Assembly: GCA_051873875.1 (NCBI GenBank)
Contig: JBJEFI010000085.1
Span: 1 to 9,115 of the forward strand
Reading direction: 5' to 3'
Origin: JBJEFI01 sp051873875
Lineage (GTDB): Bacteria; Bacillota; Bacilli; Bacillales; Bacillaceae_G
Length of the DNA stretch: 9,115 bases
In this document: positions 1 to 5,749 of the stretch, piece by piece
How the letters are laid out: every line of letters begins with the position of its first letter
How positions within the stretch are numbered: position 1 is the first letter of the stretch
Made by a program: the position numbers and the translations under genes
The notes under the pieces: generated by a model
The model's input: the letters and a program-made list of their open reading frames with translations, nothing else
Told to the model about the DNA's origin: nothing
The model's database searches: none

Positions 1-86
1 AATGTTTTTAAGTCTGCTTGGATACCCGCGCCACCTGAAGAATCAGAACCGGCAATTGTTAAAGTTGGTACTTCATACTTTTTCAT
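1..86 (-). CDS. thiD: ThiD/PdxK-type hydroxymethylpyrimidine (phosphate) kinase, N-terminal fragment
   Basis: Only the first 28 codons lie in the window; the gene continues past the left edge. The protein starts MKKYEVPTLTIAGSDSSGG and continues AGIQADLKT, which is the signature N-terminus of the ribokinase-like HMP/HMP-P kinases ThiD and PdxK. The GSDSSGGAG loop contributes to the substrate pocket in this family. The ATG at 86 is preceded by a perfect AGGAGG (93-98) at good spacing, so the start is secure. ThiD phosphorylates HMP and HMP-P in the cytoplasm to supply the pyrimidine half of thiamine, whereas the PdxK branch phosphorylates pyridoxal. The N-terminus cannot separate the two. The TPP riboswitch in the leader is direct evidence for thiamine control and favours ThiD. 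Confidence 0.85.
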   Translation of the reverse strand, partial: MKKYEVPTLTIAGSDSSGGAGIQADLKT

Positions 87-253
87 TTTTATCCTCCTAA
101 AAAATAAAATGAAAACGAATAATGTAATATGAAGAAGCACATCGTAGAAATGAACATTTATTTATATAAGAAAAACATAGGCAAGTGTATCCATTTTGAA
201 AACAAAATAACTACATCTTTCCTATTTAAAGCTTATATTTTCTTATAAATAAC

Positions 254-289
254 AAAAAAGTCTACTCTCCCATTGGAAAATAGACTTTT
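254..289 (-). terminator. Intrinsic terminator of the thiD riboswitch leader
   Basis: Read on the minus strand, the arms at 275-289 and 256-270 form a 15-bp stem (two G-U pairs) closed by an AATG loop and followed by a run of six U. It lies between the TPP aptamer and the thiD start, about 168 nt before the ATG. This is the expected place for the expression platform of a transcription-terminating TPP riboswitch. Confidence 0.85.
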
Positions 290-301
290 ATCCTCTATTT
301 T
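277..301 (-). promoter_or_regulatory. Candidate antiterminator stem in the thiD leader
   Basis: On the minus strand AAAATAGA (294-301) can pair with TCTATTTT (277-284) across a 9-nt loop. The second strand lies inside the 5' arm of the terminator (275-289), so this hairpin and the terminator cannot form together. The stem has only 8 mostly A-U pairs. A second possible competitor is the GGAAAG at the 3' end of the aptamer, which is complementary (one G-U) to the UUUUCC of the terminator arm. The pairing is seen in the sequence; the switching role is inference. Confidence 0.45.
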
Positions 302-332
302 ATTTCAATATAAAAATAAAATAAGAAAATAT

Positions 333-422
333 GTATGCTTTCCTACGCTGGTATTATCCAGATCAGGTAATAAGGGATAACGAATTTCTTCGAATCTCAG
401 CCCAACGGCACCCCTAGCTTTA
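333..422 (-). promoter_or_regulatory. TPP riboswitch (thi box)
   Basis: Read on the minus strand, the RNA contains the conserved thi-box blocks in order: GGGGUGCC, GGCUGAGA, a variable arm, ACCUGAUCUGGAUAAUACCA, and then GCGUAGGAAAGC. The CUGAGA core binds the pyrimidine of thiamine pyrophosphate, and the later block forms the pyrophosphate-sensing arm. The outer P1 stem pairs AAGCU near 416-420 with AGCAU near 335-339, with one mismatch. It controls the thiD-type gene reading towards the left edge, and TPP binding should favour the terminator at 254-289. Confidence 0.97.
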
Positions 423-442
423 TATTCGTTTCTATAGTCTAA

Positions 443-470
443 TTTATCTTTTCCCTTCATATACTGTCAA
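443..470 (-). promoter_or_regulatory. Sigma-A promoter for the TPP riboswitch-thiD transcript
   Basis: On the minus strand a perfect -35 TTGACA (465-470) is followed after 16 nt by GATAAA (443-448), a four-of-six -10 match. Transcription would start around 436, a few bases before the riboswitch P1 stem, which is the expected geometry. Confidence 0.6.
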
Positions 471-575
471 TAAATATACCCAAGCCATTACAAAAATTTA
501 CGCACAAGATATATATTACTATTTTAACAAAATAGACAAATTTTGAATTTTTATTTCGGGAATTTAATCAACTTA

Positions 576-604
576 TTGAAATTCCATTTCGCAAAAGGTA
601 TAAT
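576..604 (+). promoter_or_regulatory. Sigma-A promoter of nagE
   Basis: TTGAAA (576-581) and a perfect TATAAT (599-604) are separated by 17 nt, giving a strong housekeeping promoter. Transcription should start near 611 and leave a leader of about 66 nt before the nagE ATG. Confidence 0.85.
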
Positions 605-610
605 TTTCAT

Positions 611-634
611 TGGAAGCGATTACGAAAACGCTTC
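611..634 (+). promoter_or_regulatory. cre (CcpA) operator at the nagE transcription start
   Basis: TGGAAGCGATTACG (611-624) matches the Bacillus cre consensus TGNAANCGNTNNCA at every fixed base except the last. It sits inside a larger inverted repeat with arms GAAGCG (613-618) and CGCTTC (629-634). The position at and just after the predicted start fits CcpA blocking initiation or elongation when preferred sugars are present. I did not find a recognisable NagR-type site. Confidence 0.7.
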
Positions 635-676
635 AAGCAATTATTCTTACTATAAAAGATGGAAGGGGAATTATTT

Positions 677-2047
677 ATGCTACAATTTTTACAACGTATT
701 GGTAAAGCATTAATGTTACCAATCGCGGCATTACCTGCTGCAGCATTATTATTACGCCTTGGTCAACCTGATATGCTTGACATCGCATTCATGGCAAAAG
801 CTGGGGACGCATTATTCGCAAACTTACCACTACTGTTCGCAGTTGGGGTTGCAATTGGTTTCGCTAAAGATGGTCACGGTTCAGCAGCGCTTGCTGGGGC
901 AATTGGTTATCTTGTATTAACAGAAGCTATGGCTACAATCGATGATTCATTAAACATGGCTTCATTCGGTGGTATCATCACTGGTATCGTTGCTGGTACT
1001 ACGTACAACCGTTTCAAAGATGTTAAACTACCAGAATTCTTAGGTTTCTTCTCTGGTCGTCGTTTAGTACCAATCATGACATCATTATTTATGTTAATTC
1101 TTGCATTCGTATTCGGTTATGTTTGGGAATACTGCCAAATGGCAATCGATGGTGTTGGTAACTGGATCGTAGGTTTAGGTGCTATCGGTGCTGGTGTGTT
1201 CGGTTTCTTCAACCGTTTATTAATCCCATTTGGATTACACCACGTCTTAAACAACATTTTCTGGTTCAACTTAGGTGAATTTAACGGAGCTACTGGTGAT
1301 ATCAACCGTTTCTTCGCTGGGGACCCAACTGCTGGTATATACCAAGCTGGTTTCTTCCCAATCATGATGTTCGCTTTACCAGCTGTTACATTCGCTATCA
1401 TTGCAGCTGCTAAGAAAGAGCGTCGTAAAGCAGTTACAGGTATGATGATATCTCTAGCATTCACTTCATTCTTAACTGGTATTACAGAACCAATCGAGTT
1501 CTTATTCGTATTCATTGCACCAGCGTTATACGGAGTACATGCTGTTTTAACTGGTCTTTCATTAGCTGTTACTAACATGTTTGGTGTTTTACACGGTTTC
1601 GGTTTCTCAGCTGGTTTCATCGACTATGCTTTAAACTGGAAACTTGCAACTAAACCAGCCTTAATTATTCCAATTGGTTTAGTATTTGCTGCAATTTACT
1701 TTGTAGTATTCTACTATGGTATCAAGAAATTCAACATTCCAACTCCAGGTCGTGAAGACGAAGATGAAATGTCTGAAAACACTAGCGTTTCATTAAATGA
1801 CGCTGAATTAGCAGGTAAATATATTTCTGCTTTAGGTGGCCACAACAACATTAAAAACGTTGACAACTGTGCAACTCGTCTTCGTTTAACTGTTGGAAAT
1901 GCAGACTTAGTAGACGAAAAAGCTCTAAAAGCTGTAGGTGCTCGCGGAGTAATGAAATTAAACAAAACTTCAGTTCAAGTTATTGTTGGTACAAATGTAG
2001 AATTCGTTGCAGAAGCAATCAAATCTCACATAAAAACATTAGCTTAA
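677..2047 (+). CDS. nagE: PTS N-acetylglucosamine permease, EIICB component
   Basis: This is an integral membrane phosphotransferase permease that imports and phosphorylates an amino sugar, most likely N-acetylglucosamine, using phosphate from HPr through EIIA. The protein has 456 residues. The N-terminal EIIC transport domain (about 1-355) opens with a KALMLPIA segment, is strongly hydrophobic, and carries the family GITEPIE motif with Glu271. The C-terminal EIIB domain (about 374-456) has the phosphorylated cysteine Cys398 in NCATRLRLTV. There is no EIIA domain, so an EIIA must come from another gene. GLHHVLNN, GEFNGATGDINRFFAGDPTAG-type text and the TPGRED linker match NagE/NagP better than glucose PtsG. 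I start at 677 rather than an upstream in-frame ATG at 659, because AAGGGG lies 8 nt before 677 and would fall inside the longer frame. The gene stands alone, with its own promoter, cre site and terminator. B. subtilis calls the homologue nagP. Confidence 0.93.
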   Translation: MLQFLQRIGKALMLPIAALPAAALLLRLGQPDMLDIAFMAKAGDALFANLPLLFAVGVAIGFAKDGHGSAALAGAIGYLVLTEAMATIDDSLNMASFGGIITGIVAGTTYNRFKDVKLPEFLGFFSGRRLVPIMTSLFMLILAFVFGYVWEYCQMAIDGVGNWIVGLGAIGAGVFGFFNRLLIPFGLHHVLNNIFWFNLGEFNGATGDINRFFAGDPTAGIYQAGFFPIMMFALPAVTFAIIAAAKKERRKAVTGMMISLAFTSFLTGITEPIEFLFVFIAPALYGVHAVLTGLSLAVTNMFGVLHGFGFSAGFIDYALNWKLATKPALIIPIGLVFAAIYFVVFYYGIKKFNIPTPGREDEDEMSENTSVSLNDAELAGKYISALGGHNNIKNVDNCATRLRLTVGNADLVDEKALKAVGARGVMKLNKTSVQVIVGTNVEFVAEAIKSHIKTLA

Positions 2048-2055
2048 TTTGATAG

Positions 2056-2090
2056 AAAAAAGAGGCAATCAATTGATTGTCTCTTTTTTT
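2056..2090 (+). terminator. nagE intrinsic terminator
   Basis: Arms GAGGCAATCAA (2062-2072) and TTGATTGTCTC (2073-2083) pair with one G-U. They are flanked by six A on the left and a run of seven U on the right. The hairpin starts nine bases after the nagE stop. Confidence 0.9.
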
Positions 2091-2138
2091 ATTTGCTACC
2101 TTTCCATTCTTCTTTTACACTTAGTTTATCTGTTCTAA

Positions 2139-2168
2139 TTGACGTTAAGTTTCTCCCTTTCTTCTAAT
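2139..2168 (+). promoter_or_regulatory. Candidate sigma-A promoter of the Nudix gene
   Basis: TTGACG (2139-2144) and TCTAAT (2163-2168) each match consensus at five of six positions, with an 18-nt spacer. Transcription would begin near 2175, about 90 nt before the start codon. It is the best promoter in this gap, but one nucleotide longer than the ideal spacing. Confidence 0.5.
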
Positions 2169-2210
2169 GAAGATAAAAAAGCTTAAGTGTCAATAAAAAA
2201 CAATTTGTTC

Positions 2211-2242
2211 AACTCCCCCTACTGATAGAAGTTGCACTTTAT
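2211..2242 (+). repeat. Diverged copy of the des-desK intergenic sequence
   Basis: This segment and 5721-5749 are similar in the same orientation: AACTCC, a 3-nt indel in the C run, then TACTGATA, AAG and CACTTTAT with three mismatches. The copy here lies in the leader just before the Nudix ribosome binding site and lacks the inverted arm found next to the other copy. Two related intergenic sequences at unrelated loci suggest a short dispersed element, of which the B. cereus group has many, but two copies are thin evidence. Confidence 0.4.
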
Positions 2243-2266
2243 GAAGAAATAGAAAGGATGTTTTAT

Positions 2267-2860
2267 ATGAATTTCAAACAAACTATTTTAGACTATCTTC
2301 CAAGAAATGAACAAGAACAAAGTGATAAGCGTGTTATCCTAACTTATATTGAACAATTTCCAGAAACCATTTTAACGAGAGAAAATGAATTTGCCCATAT
2401 GACAAGCTCTGGTTTTATTATGAATCCTTCCTTAACAAAAGTATTAATGATTCATCATAACATCTATAACACATGGGCTTGGACTGGTGGACATGCTGAT
2501 GGGGAAAGTGACTTGTTACATGTGGCCATAAAAGAGGCAATGGAAGAAACAGGCATTAAATACGTAAACCCTCTTTCAAAAGAAATTGCCTCTATTGATA
2601 TTCTTCCTGTTCCTGGACATATTAAAAAAGGAAACTATATTTCTACTCATCTTCATTTAAATGTAGCCTATGTATTAATTGCTGATGAAGAAGAAGCATT
2701 GATGATTAATGAAGAAGAAAATAGCGGTGTACAGTGGATTAAGGCGGAGGAAATTGACCAATACTCCAACGAACCTGATCTAATATACGTTTATAACAAA
2801 TTAATTGATCAAGCTAGAAAATGGGATACTTCATATGAAAATAAAAAAACGACCCTTTAA
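2267..2860 (+). CDS. Nudix hydrolase family protein
   Basis: The product is a 197-residue, probably cytoplasmic, hydrolase of compounds with a nucleoside diphosphate linked to another group; the substrate cannot be told from sequence. The Nudix box runs from Gly75 to Ile97 (GHADGES, then KEAMEETGI). The metal-binding KExxEE core is intact apart from Arg to Lys at its first position, while the glutamate expected six residues after the first glycine is Ser81, with Glu one place earlier. A preceding WAWTGGH and following beta-strand-rich region fit one Nudix domain, with an N-terminal extension of about 45 residues. I chose the ATG at 2267, 9 nt after an AAAGG; the in-frame ATG at 2258 touches that ribosome binding site. 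It is monocistronic and converges on the DegV-family gene, with its last codons inside the shared terminator. Confidence 0.88.
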   Translation: MNFKQTILDYLPRNEQEQSDKRVILTYIEQFPETILTRENEFAHMTSSGFIMNPSLTKVLMIHHNIYNTWAWTGGHADGESDLLHVAIKEAMEETGIKYVNPLSKEIASIDILPVPGHIKKGNYISTHLHLNVAYVLIADEEEALMINEEENSGVQWIKAEEIDQYSNEPDLIYVYNKLIDQARKWDTSYENKKTTL

Positions 2861-2873
2861 AAGAGTCGTTTTT
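2843..2873. terminator. Bidirectional terminator between the Nudix and DegV-family genes
   Basis: ACGACCCT and AGAGTCGT form a stem with one C-A mismatch and a short A/T loop, bordered by an A run on the left and a U run on the right, so it can work in both directions. The left arm lies inside the last codons of the Nudix gene, and the DegV-family stop is four bases beyond the right end. Confidence 0.85.
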
Positions 2874-2876
2874 CAT

Positions 2877-3749
2877 TTATATTGGGTATTTTTCTTTCGC
2901 TAAAAAACAAATTGCGATTGTATCCGCCCCTGTATGAGAACCAATTCCTGGTCCAAGTGGCGTTACAATCACTTCCTTTACCCCACATGTATCTTTTAAG
3001 GAATTTGCTAACATCGTTGCTCCTTCTTCGCAATCTGCATGTGTGATAAAGACCACATCTGTTTCATCCGTTTTGTATTTTTGATAATGATCGACAAGTA
3101 TTCGAATTGCTTTCTTACTTCCTCTTGCCTTCTGATATGGTGTTATTTTTCCTTCTTCACTTACACAAAGAATCGGTTTTAATTGTAATAATGAACCGAC
3201 AAATCCAGCAATTGGTGTCACTCGTCCACCTCGAACAAGATGATTTAAATCTTCCACCATCGCCATTTGAAAAATACGTCCTTTTATTGATTCAATATAC
3301 TGGGCTACTTCACCTATACACTTTCCACGCAGGCGCATTTCATTTGCATAATAAACAAGTAAACCTTCTCCACCTGATGCACATAAGGAATCAATGACTG
3401 TAATCGATGCTTCTGGATATTGTTCTAATACCTGTGCCCTCGCACTCATGGCACTATTGTAAATACCACTTAATGCAGATGAAAAAGCAATATACAACAC
3501 TTCTTTTCCTTCTTGGGCCCATTTTTCAAATTGCTGCTGGAATGTATATATATTAATTTGAGATGTTGTTGGCATGGAACCTCGTCTCACTTTATTATAA
3601 AAATCATGATGAGAATATGTTTTCCCTAAATCATCTTCAAATTCTAGCTCTTCTATTTTTACTGGTACAGAAAAGACATAAATATCATGTTCTTGTGCAT
3701 ACGTTAATGGAATATCACTATCAGAATCTGTTGCTAAAATAAATGTCAT
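2877..3749 (-). CDS. DegV family protein (FakB-like fatty acid-binding protein)
   Basis: The 290-residue product has the complete DegV fold pattern. An N-terminal ATDSDSDI (6-13) is followed by MPTTSQ (59-64), SSALSG (90-95), VIDS (118-121), EDLNHLVRGGRV (166-177), LKPIL (190-194) and a C-terminal GPGIGSHTG (266-274). DegV proteins bind one fatty acid in a cleft; the FakB members present it to the kinase FakA for acyl-phosphate formation. The Thr of PTTS, the Ser of SSxLSG and the His of the C-terminal motif correspond to residues known to hold the carboxylate, here Thr61 or Thr62, Ser94 and His272. The lipid ligand is inferred from the family. I start at the ATG at 3749, with GGGAG 8 nt upstream, instead of the in-frame TTG at 3764, which would absorb that site. 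It has its own promoter and lies downstream of the des-desKR terminator, so it is not in that operon although both may concern membrane fatty acids. Confidence 0.9.
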   Translation of the reverse strand: MTFILATDSDSDIPLTYAQEHDIYVFSVPVKIEELEFEDDLGKTYSHHDFYNKVRRGSMPTTSQINIYTFQQQFEKWAQEGKEVLYIAFSSALSGIYNSAMSARAQVLEQYPEASITVIDSLCASGGEGLLVYYANEMRLRGKCIGEVAQYIESIKGRIFQMAMVEDLNHLVRGGRVTPIAGFVGSLLQLKPILCVSEEGKITPYQKARGSKKAIRILVDHYQKYKTDETDVVFITHADCEEGATMLANSLKDTCGVKEVIVTPLGPGIGSHTGADTIAICFLAKEKYPI

Positions 3750-3815
3750 TCTATTCTCTCCCAAAAAGTAATGTTCCTATCAAGGATAGCATCAAGAAAC
3801 TTTTATGACTAGGTA

Positions 3816-3843
3816 CTAATATCAAATATAACAAAACTGTCAA
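3816..3843 (-). promoter_or_regulatory. Candidate promoter of the DegV-family gene
   Basis: On the minus strand a perfect TTGACA (3838-3843) is followed after 16 nt by TATTAG (3816-3821), a four-of-six -10. The start would be near 3809, about 60 nt before the ATG. It lies just past the desR terminator, consistent with a separate transcription unit. Confidence 0.55.
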
Positions 3844-3858
3844 TTTCAAAGGGAATAC

Positions 3859-3895
3859 AAAAAATACCACAAGCATCTATATACTGTGGTATTTT
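3859..3895 (-). terminator. Terminator of the des-desK-desR operon
   Basis: On the minus strand AAAATACCACA (3885-3895) pairs perfectly with TGTGGTATTTT (3861-3871) around a 13-nt loop, and the U run continues to 3859. It begins 26 bases after the desR stop. The stem is A-T rich at its base but G-C paired in the middle. Confidence 0.8.
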
Positions 3896-3920
3896 AAAAA
3901 TGATATTCTTTTCTCTTCAC

Positions 3921-4520
3921 TTATTTAAACCAACCTTTTTCTTTTGATTGTGTAATTGCTTCTATTCGACTTTTCACTTCAAGCTTGTTAAAAATCGTTG
4001 AAATATAATTACGAACTGTACCTGTTTTAATTTGTAGTTCACTAGCAATTTCTTTTGTGTTTTTCCCATCTGCAACAAGCTCTAATACTTCTTTCTCTCG
4101 ATCTGTTAATGGATTTTCTTCTCGATATAAATCATCCATTAATTCAGGCGCATATACCCTTCTTCCTTTTAACACACTACGGATAGAACTAGCCAACTCT
4201 TCACTTGGGCTATCCTTTAAAATATACCCACTGACACCAGCTTTAACTGCCCGTTGAAAATAACCAGAACGTGCAAAGGTAGTTAAAATAATAATTTTAC
4301 AGTTCATTCCCCTTAGTTGTTCAGCCACTTCTAGTCCACTTTTTCCAGGCATTTCAATATCCATTACACATACATCCGGCTGTAGCTTCTTAATAAGGGC
4401 AATCGCTTCTTCACCATTAGAGGCCTTGCCAACCACTTGCATATCCTCCTCTAAATCAAGTAAGGAACCGAAGGCACCAAGTAGCATTTTTTGATCTTCT
4501 GCAAGAACAATCCGAATCAT
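3921..4520 (-). CDS. desR: Response regulator DesR of the DesK-DesR cold/membrane-fluidity system
   Basis: The 199-residue NarL/FixJ-type regulator has a receiver domain at about 1-120 and a LuxR-type helix-turn-helix at about 134-199. The acidic pocket Glu8-Asp9, phosphoacceptor Asp54 in VMDIEMPG, Thr80-Thr81 and the KDSPSEELA segment after the conserved lysine are all present. PLTDREKEVLELVADGKNT and the C-terminal EAITQSKEKGWFK closely match B. subtilis DesR as I remember it. In that system phosphorylated DesR dimerises and activates only the des promoter. Its ATG overlaps the desK stop in an ATGA tetranucleotide, so the two genes are translationally coupled and their proteins made in step. 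The next features are its own terminator and the unrelated DegV-family gene. The likely target is the half-site cluster at 6851-6880. Confidence 0.96.
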   Translation of the reverse strand: MIRIVLAEDQKMLLGAFGSLLDLEEDMQVVGKASNGEEAIALIKKLQPDVCVMDIEMPGKSGLEVAEQLRGMNCKIIILTTFARSGYFQRAVKAGVSGYILKDSPSEELASSIRSVLKGRRVYAPELMDDLYREENPLTDREKEVLELVADGKNTKEIASELQIKTGTVRNYISTIFNKLEVKSRIEAITQSKEKGWFK

Positions 4521-5659
4521 GCTAGCTCCTCCCTTTCTTTTTGTTTCACATCATTTGGAACAGTAATAACTAACGTTGTCCCATTTTCTATATCAATCTC
4601 AATGCTTCCATTGGCAAATTCCACACGTTCCCTCATTCCAATTAACCCATGCCCTTTTAATAAAGAAGCACTTGTTTGTTTAAATGTACCATCATCTTTA
4701 ATCGTCATTACAATATCTTTCCATGACTGTTCAATAGAAACGATACACTGAGTTGCACCACTATGCTTCACAACGTTATTAACCGCCTCTTTTAAACACA
4801 TACTTAAAATATTTTCAGTTAATAACGTTCCATTTGTTAGCTTCACTTCGTTCATCCCAATATATTCAATATTTGCTGCATGTAATAGTGCTCTGACTCG
4901 AACTAATTCTTCATTTAAACGGACCGTTCGAATGGAAGAGACAAGCTTTCGTACTTCATTTAATGCTGTTCGTGCTGTTTGTTGGACATCCTTCAATTCA
5001 TTTTTGGCTTGCTCTGGATTTTTATATATAAGCTTTCTTGCCAAATCACTCTTTAACCCAATTAAGGAAAGCTTTTGTCCAAGTGTATCGTGCAGGTCTC
5101 TTGCAATTCTTTCTCTTTCTTCTATTTTTATGAGCTCGGCAATTTTTTGATTGGCATGTTGTAGCTTTGCTTCTAGTTGATCTACTTCATTTCGATTACG
5201 AATGCTAAATGGTAAAAGAATAACACTAATCCATGTCACTACAACAAAAGGGATTTGTTTCAAAAACAATTCATTTTGCTGTAAAAAATTTAGTGGAATG
5301 GCAACAGATGTCGTTACAAGCAATGAAATATATAGGACAAAAAAAGCAATTCGATTTCGGACATTTCCAATATAATAAGCTAGGAAAAAAGATAAATAAA
5401 CATAGTGAAAAAGAATAATCCATGTCGTAGAAATAAGGATTAATAAATAAGTCCAAATATAAATAGACCATCCTTTTGCGATAAAAGCAATTCGATAAAT
5501 GATAAAAAAGAGAATAATAATCAAAATTCCAATGATTATTTCAATAAGAGAAGTAGATTCAGCAATATAGTAAAATGGTAAAATACAAAGAATAATCCAA
5601 ATGTATGGCGTTATTCCTTTATTATTTTGAAAACGTAAATATTTTTTGATGTTTATCAC
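4517..5659 (-). CDS. desK: Membrane thermosensor histidine kinase DesK
   Basis: The 380-residue kinase has an N-terminal sensor of about five membrane helices (residues about 17-155), a linker coiled coil (about 157-185), a HisKA_3 dimerisation domain with phosphoacceptor His190 in RIARDLHDTLGQK, and an ATPase domain. The N box is EAVNNVVKHS (291-300), followed by DDGTF and GHGLIGMRERV (336-346). It closely follows B. subtilis DesK, which senses membrane thickening and order in the cold, autophosphorylates and phosphorylates DesR, and acts as a phosphatase when the membrane is fluid. The polar group before the first helix, QNNKGITPYIW, differs in order from the QKLNGITPYIW I recall for B. subtilis, where Lys10 and Asn12 form the 'sunken buoy'. 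The start is GTG at 5659, with GAGG 7 nt upstream; no in-frame ATG is better placed. The stop overlaps desR by 4 nt. Confidence 0.95.
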   Translation of the reverse strand: MINIKKYLRFQNNKGITPYIWIILCILPFYYIAESTSLIEIIIGILIIILFFIIYRIAFIAKGWSIYIWTYLLILISTTWIILFHYVYLSFFLAYYIGNVRNRIAFFVLYISLLVTTSVAIPLNFLQQNELFLKQIPFVVVTWISVILLPFSIRNRNEVDQLEAKLQHANQKIAELIKIEERERIARDLHDTLGQKLSLIGLKSDLARKLIYKNPEQAKNELKDVQQTARTALNEVRKLVSSIRTVRLNEELVRVRALLHAANIEYIGMNEVKLTNGTLLTENILSMCLKEAVNNVVKHSGATQCIVSIEQSWKDIVMTIKDDGTFKQTSASLLKGHGLIGMRERVEFANGSIEIDIENGTTLVITVPNDVKQKEREELA

Positions 5660-5700
5660 ACCTTTTCCTCAAAAATGAAAGCTGTTATTTTAAACTAACA

Positions 5701-5733
5701 ATCAGTAGGAGTTAAACAAAAACTCCTACTGAT
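5701..5733 (-). other. Strong hairpin between des and desK
   Basis: ATCAGTAGGAGTT (5701-5713) and AACTCCTACTGAT (5721-5733) form a perfect 13-bp stem with a 7-nt loop, inside the 86-nt gap between the des stop and the desK start. On the transcribed minus strand it is followed by a T-rich but interrupted stretch (TGTTAGTTT), so it could be a leaky terminator, a 3'-end stabiliser of des mRNA, or a processing site. Any of these would let des mRNA exceed desKR mRNA. Confidence 0.7.
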
Positions 5734-5749
5734 ACAAGCTTCACTTTAT
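5721..5749 (+). repeat. Copy of the dispersed sequence shared with 2211-2242
   Basis: This segment includes the right arm of the des-desK hairpin and runs through the des stop codon. It resembles 2211-2242 in the same orientation, with three mismatches and a 3-nt indel. Here the left arm is also present as an inverted copy, so this is the more complete form. Confidence 0.4.

Larger units (their letters stand above)
87..676. other. Divergent thiD-nagE intergenic region
   Basis: This stretch of about 590 bases has no protein gene that I can support. From left to right it holds the thiD ribosome binding site, the thiD leader with its terminator and candidate antiterminator, the TPP riboswitch, the thiD promoter, an AT-rich spacer (about 471-575) in which I see nothing, and then the nagE promoter, cre site and ribosome binding site. 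Confidence 0.7.

Noticed and set aside
659..676. Longer nagE start at the ATG at 659
   Set aside because: The extension contains the ribosome binding site for the ATG at 677, and family members begin near the later start.
1117..1620. Minus-strand open frame of 167 codons opposite nagE
   Set aside because: It lies entirely within the nagE transport domain, has no ribosome binding site or recognisable domain, and its composition is that of an antisense reading of membrane-helix codons.
1714..1965. Minus-strand open frame opposite the nagE EIIB domain
   Set aside because: Antisense to a clearly conserved domain, with no initiation signal.
2117..2190. ACACTTA ... TAAGTGT inverted repeat in the gap before the Nudix gene
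   Set aside because: Arms of 7 bp are 60 nt apart, with only one further weak match (TTTATC/GATAAA) inside; not enough to call an RNA element.
3107..3397. Plus-strand open frame opposite the DegV-family gene
   Set aside because: Shadow of conserved DegV motifs on the other strand; no ribosome binding site or promoter.
4491..5471. Several short open frames opposite or within desK
   Set aside because: All overlap the well-conserved DesK coding sequence and look like low-complexity antisense or out-of-phase translations.
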